This document shows positions 7,112 through 13,640 of a stretch of DNA of 21,790 nt, piece after piece. The stretch is from a virus, in the IMG/VR virus record IMGVR_UViG_3300048828_000530, positions 1 through 21,790 of that record. The stretch is one strand, 5' to 3'. Under the pieces are notes generated by a model. The model was not told where the DNA came from. It saw only the letters and a program-made list of their open reading frames with translations, and did no database searches. How positions within the stretch are numbered: position 1 is the stretch's first letter; each line of letters opens with the position of its first letter. The translations under genes and the position numbers were made by a program.

Positions 7112-7948
7112 ATCAAATGCCCATGCTTTTTCATAACACCAAAAGCATTGCCAACACCATTCAGTAAAGTTATTAGTTTGATTAGGTCCACCAACACAAC
7201 TACGTGTTATAGGATATAGGTCTTTCATTAAACCTTCTTCTTTATAGATACTTGCAATAAATTTTTTAGATTGATTAACCCAAGGTTTATATACATTGTA
7301 TTTTAATTCAGGTTCTTTACCACCCGTATCACGTCTTGCTTCACCTCTTATTCTAGCAATGTTCTTTTCATCAAACTTAATATTAGGAAACTTCTTTATT
7401 GCATAATCACTAAATTGTTTTCTTACTTCCATAGGTGGGTTTGCTGACATACCATCTAAACGTAAAGGTCTATCTAAACGTGCCATAAATTCATCCGAAC
7501 CATCATCTATCTGGTTACACTTTGACATTTGTTGTAAGTTCAATGTTTTATATTCAGGTCTTGTATCTATAAATTTTTGTGCCTTTTCATAGTGTACAGG
7601 ATCCTTATCATCAAAATCTATTATTGTATGTTCACGTATATTTGCAAAAGGAAACTTGTTCTTTATAAACTCAACTATTTCAGCAGCTGCGTCAGCGTCT
7701 TTTGGTGCGTGTACATCTCTAAACGTTAATGGATAGATGTCAATATTAATAAAGTGTTTTGCAGTTAGATATAATGCAGCTGCAGAATCACAACCACCTG
7801 ATAATGAAGCAACAATTGTTTTAGGTATGCCATCTTCATCTAGTGCTACATCAGCCTTTGCTCTATCTCTATAAGGTGATGTTTCCATTAAATCTAATAA
7901 GTGTTTTCCATAGAAAGGAATTGTTATGTTGTTATATGTTATATTCAT
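7103..7948 (-). CDS. QueC-like PP-loop ATPase with Cys4 zinc site
   Basis: From the ATG at 7948, which overlaps the preceding stop as TAATG, the protein has 281 residues. SLSGGCDSAAAL (49-60) is the ATP-pyrophosphatase PP-loop. Near the end, the KPWVNQSKKFIASIYKEEGL segment and then SC (C251), C265, C268 and C271 followed by an Ala-Trp-Ala-Phe end reproduce the QueC C-terminal zinc motif (C...CxxCxxC). QueC adenylates a carboxylate and replaces it with amide and then nitrile to make preQ0. Some QueC-like proteins instead join deazaguanines to proteins. At 281 residues it is longer than typical QueC, with an inserted segment at about 120-215. No folE, queD or queE accompanies it, so the substrate is probably not the standard one. 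It is the last gene of the minus-strand operon. Confidence 0.75.
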   Translation of the reverse strand: MNITYNNITIPFYGKHLLDLMETSPYRDRAKADVALDEDGIPKTIVASLSGGCDSAAALYLTAKHFINIDIYPLTFRDVHAPKDADAAAEIVEFIKNKFPFANIREHTIIDFDDKDPVHYEKAQKFIDTRPEYKTLNLQQMSKCNQIDDGSDEFMARLDRPLRLDGMSANPPMEVRKQFSDYAIKKFPNIKFDEKNIARIRGEARRDTGGKEPELKYNVYKPWVNQSKKFIASIYKEEGLMKDLYPITRSCVGGPNQTNNFTEWCWQCFWCYEKAWAFDLL

Positions 7949-8709
7949 TATTTTAATGCTCCGTGTCTTACTTTTCTCCAATGTGTCAACTCTGGTGTTA
8001 CATTAAAGTAAGTTTCTTTTTTTATTTTTTTTACTGTATGCTTGTCACTAGGCTTTTGAAAGTTAGCATATGCTTCTTGTACGTTCTTTCTTAAATTTCT
8101 ACTTCTAGGATCAAAACCTCTATTAGTATTAATTAGTAATAAAGTTATACCTTCTTTTTCAGCCATCTCTTTTGCTTGTTCTATTTCATGTTCATTGTAT
8201 CCAAATATTATATATTGCCAAACTATCGGGTGACCCATGGCAACACCCATTTTCATAGTTTCCCATACTTGTTCAAAGTTAGAACCTATACGATACAATT
8301 CTGATTTCTTATCTAAACCATCAACACCAAAGTACCAACAGTTTTCTCCTACACCATAACTATATGCTTTTTCCCACCACTTATCATCCATGCCTTTTGT
8401 ATTAGTACCATTAGTTGCAACTCTTAAACCTTTACCTAAACCATCCATCATTTCTAAAAATGTTAAAAATTGTGGGTGATATATTGGGTCTGATATTTGA
8501 CCACAAAAGGTTATTTGATGTTCATAGTAGGATAGTATTTTTCTAAACTCATTAGGATCAATGTCAAATGATCTTGCTATTCTAGGTAGACCTTCTACCT
8601 TTTGTCGTAAACATTGTGGGCAACGTAATATACACCTATGAGATAAATCCATATTAGGTGATGAGAAACGTTGGTTACGAATATAGAAATCTGAATGTTT
8701 TTCCTTCAT
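7948..8709 (-). CDS. Radical SAM core enzyme, no SPASM domain of its own
   Basis: This 253-residue protein carries the standard radical SAM motif: C26, C30 and C33 in LSHRCILRCPQC (CX3CX2C), which bind the 4Fe-4S cluster that cleaves S-adenosylmethionine. TFCGQISDP (near 68-76) stands where the GGEP strand usually lies. The RVATNGT strand (near 96-102) is the typical beta-3/4 region of the partial TIM barrel. The C-terminal 80 residues are basic and have no Cys cluster. The start overlaps the end of the SPASM-like gene as ATGA, so the two are probably made together and may form one functional enzyme. It needs a reductant, for which the phage ferredoxin is a candidate. It lacks the CX14CX2C spacing of QueE. 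Confidence 0.88.
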   Translation of the reverse strand: MKEKHSDFYIRNQRFSSPNMDLSHRCILRCPQCLRQKVEGLPRIARSFDIDPNEFRKILSYYEHQITFCGQISDPIYHPQFLTFLEMMDGLGKGLRVATNGTNTKGMDDKWWEKAYSYGVGENCWYFGVDGLDKKSELYRIGSNFEQVWETMKMGVAMGHPIVWQYIIFGYNEHEIEQAKEMAEKEGITLLLINTNRGFDPRSRNLRKNVQEAYANFQKPSDKHTVKKIKKETYFNVTPELTHWRKVRHGALK

Positions 8710-9053
8710 ATTTTATAATTATCTTTTTCTCTATTGCCACATTTATATTGACATTGTTTCAAAGCACAACTAGGATTATTTATTAGTGTATCAAAGAAGT
8801 GTTCCCATTCTTCAGAACCAAATATGTCTTCTAACTTATCGTTATTCTTTAATGCAAGGTGTTCATCTTTTAAATGAAATACTTCCTCTACGCCATGATC
8901 ATTTTTAGGATCATCTAACCAACAACAAGGTAACATATAACCATCTGCTGTGTAAGCTGCAGGCTTATGATAACTCTTTGGCTCATATACTAAACAACGA
9001 GGTTTAATTTTAATATCTTTAGGATCTATTTCTTTACTACTAAATTTGCTCAT
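8706..9053 (-). CDS. Free-standing SPASM/twitch-like Cys-cluster protein
   Basis: This 115-residue protein has six Cys in a SPASM-like order: C20 in KPRCLVYE, C43 and C44 in ADGYMLPCCW, then C96, C101 and C105 in SCALKQCQYKCGN. In SPASM radical SAM enzymes this C-terminal region (including a G-x-x-PCC strand) binds auxiliary 4Fe-4S clusters. Here it stands alone with no CX3CX2C core, and the next gene is a radical SAM core that lacks it. The pair looks like a two-subunit version of a SPASM enzyme, with the order reversed. A sigma70-like promoter (9059-9086) lies directly upstream, and the stop overlaps the next start as ATGA. Confidence 0.7.
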   Translation of the reverse strand: MSKFSSKEIDPKDIKIKPRCLVYEPKSYHKPAAYTADGYMLPCCWLDDPKNDHGVEEVFHLKDEHLALKNNDKLEDIFGSEEWEHFFDTLINNPSCALKQCQYKCGNREKDNYKI

Positions 9054-9058
9054 CTTTC

Positions 9059-9086
9059 ATTATATCATATCTATTGTTAAAGTCAA
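9059..9086 (-). promoter_or_regulatory. Sigma70-like promoter TTGACT-N16-TATAAT for the SPASM/rSAM/QueC-like operon
   Basis: On the minus strand TTGACT (9086-9081) is followed after 16 nt by TATAAT (9064-9059), close to a consensus bacterial promoter. The -35 box overlaps the stop of the nitroreductase gene. The predicted start of transcription falls within a base or two of the ATG at 9053, so this mRNA would also have almost no leader. Confidence 0.65.
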
Positions 9087-9784
9087 GCAGGTAGCCATTT
9101 AATTATCTTATTAATAGAAGGCTTATAGTCATATGTAATTGGGTGTATATCTCGTCTATATTTTTTACCATAACCAACGGATATCATTACATTAACTCGT
9201 CTATCAACAAAAGGTAATTGCTTCCATACCTTTGTATCTAATTGCTTATTAAAATTGCAAGTGTATGTTGTATCAATACCTTTTTCAATTGCTAAACTTC
9301 TAAAATTCATTGCAAATAATCCACATTCAACACAAATATTTTCTCTACTATCAGCAAGACCTTTTTCTGTACAAGGGTCATAAAATATACCTCTACTCCA
9401 AGCGTCTTTTTGATATGGACTTGTTAGTTCAGATTTTCTTTGTGTTACAATTAAAACATATGGGGCGGTATTCAAACTTCTATACATAACATTTTCTCTT
9501 GGTATACCTTTTTTTTCATTTTCGTGCCCTATATCTACATAATCTTTATTACCTATATTAGAGAGTGTATCATTTGCTGCCGACCCTTCAAAAAGAGCGT
9601 CTTTATATTTTTGATGTTCTGGACCTAAAACGTGTACTTGCCAAGCAGCCATATTATTTTTTGATGGTGTAATTTCATAAGTCTTTTCTAATAAGTCTTT
9701 TAATACTTCTTTATCAACAGGTTTTTCTTTGTAAGTATAAAACTCATGTACGTGTCTTGCTTTTTTTACTGTTTCGTATATCAT
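9083..9784 (-). CDS. Nitroreductase-family flavoprotein
   Basis: This 233-residue protein has nitroreductase-fold features. An early Arg in the first helix (KKARHVHEFY) is followed by TPSKNNMAAWQVHVLG (40-54, the S-x-x-N-x-Q-x-W FMN-contact region), then a hydrophobic APYVLIV strand. Next comes a CGLFAMNFRSLAIEKGI helix-loop, and near the end VMISVGYG followed by basic residues. Family members bind FMN and reduce or oxidise small molecules with NAD(P)H. In some natural-product clusters they dehydrogenate peptide heterocycles. The start overlaps the stop of the twitch radical SAM gene (ATGA), so the two are co-translated. The substrate is unknown; a redox step in the cassette's pathway is the best inference. 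Confidence 0.8.
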   Translation of the reverse strand: MIYETVKKARHVHEFYTYKEKPVDKEVLKDLLEKTYEITPSKNNMAAWQVHVLGPEHQKYKDALFEGSAANDTLSNIGNKDYVDIGHENEKKGIPRENVMYRSLNTAPYVLIVTQRKSELTSPYQKDAWSRGIFYDPCTEKGLADSRENICVECGLFAMNFRSLAIEKGIDTTYTCNFNKQLDTKVWKQLPFVDRRVNVMISVGYGKKYRRDIHPITYDYKPSINKIIKWLPA

Positions 9785-11343
9785 ATAATATTTGTATCTG
9801 AAGTTTCTTCAGCTTCCTTTACTGATTTATCCCATGTTTGAAATATTTTTGCTTGTTCGTTATGATCTCTATGTTTAGTAGGATCGTAATATGGTTCTAA
9901 TTCAGGAAACACTTCAAACAAATGTGATTCCCATTTTGTGCCTTCATAGAATTTATCTGCCTTTAACATATAATCAAATACGTTTTGTAAATCTACATCT
10001 GGATCAGCAGGTCTTTCTAATGCAGCTATTATATCAGGCCAGTCTTTATATTTTGGTATTAATGACTTCTTAATTTCTTCTGGTAAGTTATTAGGTCTTA
10101 AATGTTTAGGTTTGTCAATCATTGCCCAATTCAATTGATCAATAACAGGATTGTCTTTACACCAATCAATAACTTCATAAAATCTCATAACTGAAAGATT
10201 AGAAACTAAACCATTGAAGTCAACAACAACGTTAGGGTGTTGACGACACATCTCTATATTTTCTACAACTTCTTCCCATTCAGTTCTTCTTCTCATGTAT
10301 TCAATAGTCTTACCAATACCATCTACTGAAGCAACCATAGATACATTTTTAAAATGAGGAATGTAATTAAATATATTGTGTCTACCTTTTTTAGTTTTAG
10401 TTAAGTTAGTTTGATATTTTAAATAGATATGTTTTGCATGGCCACTTTCAATAACCTTTTCTAATAACTCATAATGTTTTTTCATAATCAATGGTTCACC
10501 ACCAATTACTTTAATACTTCTAACATATGGTAATAATTCCATAACTTGTTCAGTAACACCTTCAGTTTTATCTGCCATAACAAGTTTCATATAATCTTCT
10601 CTAACTTTACCACGTTCACCAAACACAGCGTCATTCCAAACACCTTTTTCAGCAACACGTTGTCTAGTTGTAGAATTAGCATGTACACACATAAAACAAT
10701 CAAGGTTACATTCTGACCCAAATACTTTTAATTGTATTTCTAAAATTCTTTCATCAAAGGCATACTGACCACTTGCGTTATATAGTTCAACATTCTTTTG
10801 AATATTATCCCAAAACTCTTTATCGTTAGTATGAATTTTTAAGCAGTTTGTTCTTCTACTTCTACCATATATTTCCTCATCACTTCTACATCTTCGGCAT
10901 ATATCATTTACTGCTTTATGATCTGATTTAGGATCAAGCATTTCTTTACGAATACTATTCATGTATTCACTATCAACCATCCATTCTTTTAATGATGTGT
11001 TCTTAATAGTTTCATGTTCAGCGTCTTTACCAAAACAACATGCTCTATATTTACCACTTATCTCATTATAGACTTGTGTAAATGGTATTGTACAAAACCA
11101 TATATCTTTATCTTTTGCTTGTTGTAGAATTGATTTGTCTGATGGTGGTTGACCACGTACGGTTTTACCTGCTTTAAGTTTAGTATAGTCTGATAAATTA
11201 TTCCACTTCCACCATTCTTCAGTATTTACATTACCAGGAGAAGAACGGTCACCAGGGCCACCTTTTGTGAGCATGTCCTCAACTTGTTTGTCGTGCATGT
11301 CATCAATATCTTTCACCACTTTTTTATTTAAATCAGTTTCCAT
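9781..11343 (-). CDS. Twitch-domain radical SAM enzyme (N-terminal twitch)
   Basis: This is a 520-residue protein. Residues 80-170 form an N-terminal twitch-like Cys module: C84 in IWFCTIPF, C102 and C103 in YRACCFG, and C149 and C152 in ICRRC, followed by a basic stretch (YGRSRRTN). The radical SAM core follows, with C212, C216 and C219 in SECNLDCFMC (CX3CX2C), and IKVIGGEPL (277-285), the SAM-contact GGE motif. This matches the family known as twitch domain-containing radical SAM proteins, which are seen in marine phages. The reaction is unknown; auxiliary cluster modules in this superfamily often go with peptide or protein modification. GATAAATA lies 5 nt before the ATG. The gene heads the minus-strand run and overlaps the nitroreductase start. 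Confidence 0.88.
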   Translation of the reverse strand: METDLNKKVVKDIDDMHDKQVEDMLTKGGPGDRSSPGNVNTEEWWKWNNLSDYTKLKAGKTVRGQPPSDKSILQQAKDKDIWFCTIPFTQVYNEISGKYRACCFGKDAEHETIKNTSLKEWMVDSEYMNSIRKEMLDPKSDHKAVNDICRRCRSDEEIYGRSRRTNCLKIHTNDKEFWDNIQKNVELYNASGQYAFDERILEIQLKVFGSECNLDCFMCVHANSTTRQRVAEKGVWNDAVFGERGKVREDYMKLVMADKTEGVTEQVMELLPYVRSIKVIGGEPLIMKKHYELLEKVIESGHAKHIYLKYQTNLTKTKKGRHNIFNYIPHFKNVSMVASVDGIGKTIEYMRRRTEWEEVVENIEMCRQHPNVVVDFNGLVSNLSVMRFYEVIDWCKDNPVIDQLNWAMIDKPKHLRPNNLPEEIKKSLIPKYKDWPDIIAALERPADPDVDLQNVFDYMLKADKFYEGTKWESHLFEVFPELEPYYDPTKHRDHNEQAKIFQTWDKSVKEAEETSDTNII

Positions 11344-11348
11344 AAAAT

Positions 11349-11356
11349 TATTTATC
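11349..11356 (-). promoter_or_regulatory. Late promoter octamer GATAAATA before the twitch radical SAM gene
   Basis: On the minus strand GATAAATA ends exactly 5 nt before the ATG at 11343, the same spacing as at gp48 and gp25. It sits just downstream of the stop of the hydrolase gene. There is no room for a Shine-Dalgarno site, so a leaderless late message is predicted. Confidence 0.6.
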
Positions 11357-11357
11357 T

Positions 11358-11933
11358 CTATATTATCTGTTTATCATATTTGATAAAGTTAACTCTCATA
11401 ACGTCCTCTGCTATATGAATATTTTTTAACTTATTATCTTTTATAAAAGTAAACACTTTACCAAACGCTCTCATATTTTTTTCAATATCATTTATACCAT
11501 GGTGGGCATATTCAGCACACATAGGTAATAGTATAGTTGTCTTATATTGTTTCCATGAAAAATATTTTGCACTACACAATTTAGATTTTATCACACATCC
11601 TGCAGTATTGCAACCTCCTATGACTATTTGAGTATCGGTATTATTCATACTAAAGTTAAGTTTTTCAAGTACTAACTTTTCTATGCTTTCTACACTTAAA
11701 CTATCATCTGGTATTTCTAGCCATTGCCACTTATCCTCTATGGCCATACTTTTTAGTTCTTGTAATTTTTTATCTCTTACACTATTACCAATAGATAATA
11801 TGATATTAGCATTTCTATCTATGCTCGTGTCGTCTATGATATGTTGAAGTGTGCTGTATCGTAATTTGTTTACATACTCATCAGCAAGTATTTTATGACC
11901 ATCAAAATCAATTAGTAATATAACCGTTTTCAT
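11358..11933 (-). CDS. Degenerate isochorismatase-like (cysteine hydrolase) protein
   Basis: I take the ATG at 11933 because the late octamer TATAAATA lies just upstream of it. The longer frame to 11984 would read through that promoter. The 191-residue protein starts MKTVILLIDF, like the first strand of isochorismatase-fold hydrolases with their catalytic Asp (D9). It has QIVIGGCNTAGCVIKS at about 102-117, resembling the family's GxxTxxCVxxT nucleophile loop with C113. A TTILLPMCAEYA strand follows. The family hydrolyses amides and related bonds (nicotinamidase, isochorismatase). The third catalytic residue, Lys, is not clear, so the protein may be inactive or divergent. It could belong to the neighbouring pathway, but there is no operon proof. 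Confidence 0.45.
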   Translation of the reverse strand: MKTVILLIDFDGHKILADEYVNKLRYSTLQHIIDDTSIDRNANIILSIGNSVRDKKLQELKSMAIEDKWQWLEIPDDSLSVESIEKLVLEKLNFSMNNTDTQIVIGGCNTAGCVIKSKLCSAKYFSWKQYKTTILLPMCAEYAHHGINDIEKNMRAFGKVFTFIKDNKLKNIHIAEDVMRVNFIKYDKQII

Positions 11934-11938
11934 ACTGA

Positions 11939-11946
11939 TATTTATA
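11939..11946 (-). promoter_or_regulatory. Late promoter octamer TATAAATA (minus), divergent pair
   Basis: A perfect TATAAATA on the minus strand ends 5 nt before the ATG at 11933. It is separated by 1 nt from a plus-strand GATAAATA. Confidence 0.65.
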
Positions 11947-11947
11947 A

Positions 11948-11955
11948 GATAAATA
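11948..11955 (+). promoter_or_regulatory. Late promoter octamer GATAAATA (plus), divergent pair
   Basis: GATAAATA on the plus strand ends 5 nt before the ATG at 11961. With the octamer at 11939-11946 it fills the 27-nt gap between two divergent genes. Confidence 0.6.
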
Positions 11956-11960
11956 AAAAC

Positions 11961-12857
11961 ATGAGTAACAAATATTTCCCTCAAAATTTTTATCTAAATA
12001 AAAACGTGAATAAGAAATACTTAATAGTAAGTGGTTGTAGTTGGGCTGACCCATATACGGATTCTGAAGATCCTAGGGTTTCACATGATATTGTAAAAGG
12101 TTATAATAGATGGTTTAATATATTAGCTGATAAGTTAGATATGCAACTAATAAATTTTGGTAAATATTCTTCAGGTAATGAATATATATGTTCTTCTTTA
12201 ATTGATAACATATCAGCAATGGGTGAAAAGAAAAAAAGTAACATTGGTTTAGTTATTCCTGCTTGGAGTGAGGCTAAACGTACAGATTTTGAATTTAGAC
12301 AAAGTGAAAATGATTACTACGTAAAAAATTTATTTGAAAACAAATATAAAGAATATAGATATAATCCAAAATATATTTGGGATAGTATATTATATACAGA
12401 CCCTTTAAGAGGTGATATGTTTTATAGGGTAAAACAAAGTATTAGATATATGTACATGCTACAGACGTTTTTAAAACATAATAATATTCCTTATACAATG
12501 GTACAATCTCTGCCTTTAGAAAAATTGCCAAATTTAGGTACAGAATTTAATTTAGGTCTTACATTAGGTACACCACAAAGATCATTACAAAGTGCTAAAG
12601 AAGTTAAAACTATTTTTAGACAACAATTGGCTGAAGAATTGTCACAGTTTCCTATGTACAATTTAATTGATAAAAATAATTTTATAAATTGGCCAATATT
12701 AAATTCTTCGTTGTATAAAAAACTAGATAGAGAAAAAGACTTTATATCTAATTTAAATGAAAAAAAAAATGATTTTAGACAAGACAATCATCCTAATCAA
12801 TCAGGCCATAATAAAATAGCAGATATTATTCTTAACAATATAAATATTACATTATAA
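11961..12857 (+). CDS. SGNH/GDSL-type hydrolase
   Basis: This 298-residue protein has the blocks of SGNH hydrolases: YLIVSGCSWAD with the likely nucleophile S27 (block I), NFGKYSSGNEY with G72/N73 (block II), IPAWSE near 99-104 (block III position) and DNHPNQSGH with D275 and H277 (block V). This fold includes esterases and deacetylases acting on lipids, sugars and peptidoglycan, and O-acyl groups are common substrates. No signal peptide is visible, so it acts in the cytoplasm or is carried in the virion. It lies divergent from the isochorismatase-like gene behind its own late octamer. Late expression argues for a role in particle assembly, in modifying a structural protein or glycan, or in the end stage of infection. 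Confidence 0.8.
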   Translation: MSNKYFPQNFYLNKNVNKKYLIVSGCSWADPYTDSEDPRVSHDIVKGYNRWFNILADKLDMQLINFGKYSSGNEYICSSLIDNISAMGEKKKSNIGLVIPAWSEAKRTDFEFRQSENDYYVKNLFENKYKEYRYNPKYIWDSILYTDPLRGDMFYRVKQSIRYMYMLQTFLKHNNIPYTMVQSLPLEKLPNLGTEFNLGLTLGTPQRSLQSAKEVKTIFRQQLAEELSQFPMYNLIDKNNFINWPILNSSLYKKLDREKDFISNLNEKKNDFRQDNHPNQSGHNKIADIILNNINITL

Positions 12858-12902
12858 TCTTATATTACTTACCGAACATTGCAGACAACTAGGAGATAGA
12901 CT

Positions 12903-13160
12903 ATGGCTAAAAAGCCAAAGAAAATATCTATATCTTCATTAAAGAAAAAGGCACCTAAAATTCCGCCTTTGACGTGTATAAGTATTGACAATGTAATAAG
13001 TAAATTAGAGAAGATAGTAGATAAGAAAAAAACGTTAGATAAGAAACAATTAAAAGACTTAACAAAACGTTTAGAGAAATTAAGGGACGCCAATGATAAA
13101 CTACGAGATGGTGGTATCTATTGGTATGAAAAATTAAAACACTTATTAAAAACAAGGTAG
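12903..13160 (+). CDS. Small Lys-rich coiled-coil protein, unknown
   Basis: This 85-residue protein has a strong Shine-Dalgarno (AGGAG, about 8 nt before the ATG). Residues 1-22 are very basic (KKPKKISISSLKKK). From about 30 to 65 it has heptad-like Leu/Ile/Lys patterning (ISKLEKIVDKK..., LTKRLEKLRDANDKLRD) that predicts a coiled coil. It ends in an aromatic patch (GIYWYEKL). Overlapping frames on the other strand have no ribosome-binding site and are chance. No function is recognised. Proteins of this look are common in T4-like marine phages. Confidence 0.7.
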   Translation: MAKKPKKISISSLKKKAPKIPPLTCISIDNVISKLEKIVDKKKTLDKKQLKDLTKRLEKLRDANDKLRDGGIYWYEKLKHLLKTR

Positions 13161-13166
13161 GTAATT

Positions 13167-13244
13167 ATGAATTACTACTTTACAGGATTACTAATTGTTA
13201 TGATGTGCTTATTAGCATTTTGTGTAGGGCCCATAACTTATTAA
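13167..13244 (+). CDS. Tiny membrane peptide (25 aa)
   Basis: An ATG at 13167, 6 nt after the previous stop and behind AAGG/TAGG, opens a 25-residue frame that is nearly all hydrophobic (LLIVMMCLLAFCV), a single membrane span. Its TAA overlaps the next ATG as TAATG. The coupling on the 3' side and the composition support a real small gene. It may act with the next membrane protein. Confidence 0.5.
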   Translation: MNYYFTGLLIVMMCLLAFCVGPITY

Positions 13245-13465
13245 TGATTAAATGGACTAAAAACAAATGGCAAAAATTTAAAGAGTGGTCTTCCGTAGAT
13301 CATTGGATTGATATGTTTGTTGATGTTGGACTTATTGCGTTTGATGTCTTATCTAGTCCTATATTAATTATTGTAAGATTTATTCGGTTCTTTTTTAATA
13401 GATATATTAACGAACATATAAAAAGATTTCTAAAATGGTTCGCTCATAGAGTTTTACGATTATAA
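13244..13465 (+). CDS. Small membrane protein with amphipathic basic tail
   Basis: I chose the ATG at 13244 (TAATG with the tiny membrane peptide) over an upstream start in the same frame. The protein has 73 residues: a Trp/Lys-rich N-terminus, a hydrophobic segment at about 27-46 (VGLIAFDVLSSPILIIVRF), then an Arg/Lys-rich amphipathic helix ending HRVLRL. One membrane span with basic flanks is compatible with a holin-like or membrane-bound accessory role, but nothing is diagnostic. Confidence 0.6.
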   Translation: MIKWTKNKWQKFKEWSSVDHWIDMFVDVGLIAFDVLSSPILIIVRFIRFFFNRYINEHIKRFLKWFAHRVLRL

Positions 13466-13468
13466 ATA
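13461..13468 (+). promoter_or_regulatory. Late promoter octamer TATAAATA
   Basis: A perfect TATAAATA overlaps the stop of the membrane protein gene and lies 13 nt before the GTG at 13482. Confidence 0.55.
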
Positions 13469-13481
13469 AATGTAAAACACC

Positions 13482-13640
13482 GTGTCTAAAAAAAGATATA
13501 CTCGTAGCGAATACGGAAATTATCAACCTAATAGTCCTTTAACTCAACACTATATTACAACAGGTGCAATATTGCCTGAAAAGAAAGAAGTACCCAAGGT
13601 TGTAAAGAGAAAGAGAAGACGTATTTTAACAAGGTTCTAA
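13482..13640 (+). CDS. Small basic protein (52 aa), GTG start, unknown
   Basis: A GTG start 13 nt after a perfect late octamer opens a 52-residue frame. It has a basic N-terminus (SKKRYTRSEYG), a Pro/Thr-rich middle and a strongly basic end (KVVKRKRRRILTRF). Its last 15 nt overlap the end of the convergent beta-lactamase-like gene. No ATG alternative exists in frame. The charge suggests nucleic-acid or membrane contact. No family is recognised. Support comes from the promoter and the balanced composition. Confidence 0.5.
   Translation: MSKKRYTRSEYGNYQPNSPLTQHYITTGAILPEKKEVPKVVKRKRRRILTRF

Noticed and set aside
7103-7948. PP-loop protein as DndC (DNA phosphorothioation) or a PAPS reductase
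   Set aside because: No other dnd genes are present and the C-terminal Cys pattern fits QueC better than either family.
7948-8709. Radical SAM enzyme as QueE (making a preQ0 pathway with the QueC-like gene)
   Set aside because: It has CX3CX2C, not the CX14CX2C spacing of QueE, and folE and queD are not in the window.
8777-8784. AATAAATA on the minus strand as a late promoter
   Set aside because: It lies inside the SPASM-like gene, has two good alternatives around it, and no start codon is suitably placed.
12869-13155. Two minus-strand frames (12869-13093 and 12955-13155)
   Set aside because: The plus-strand gene at 12903 has a strong ribosome-binding site and coherent coiled-coil composition.
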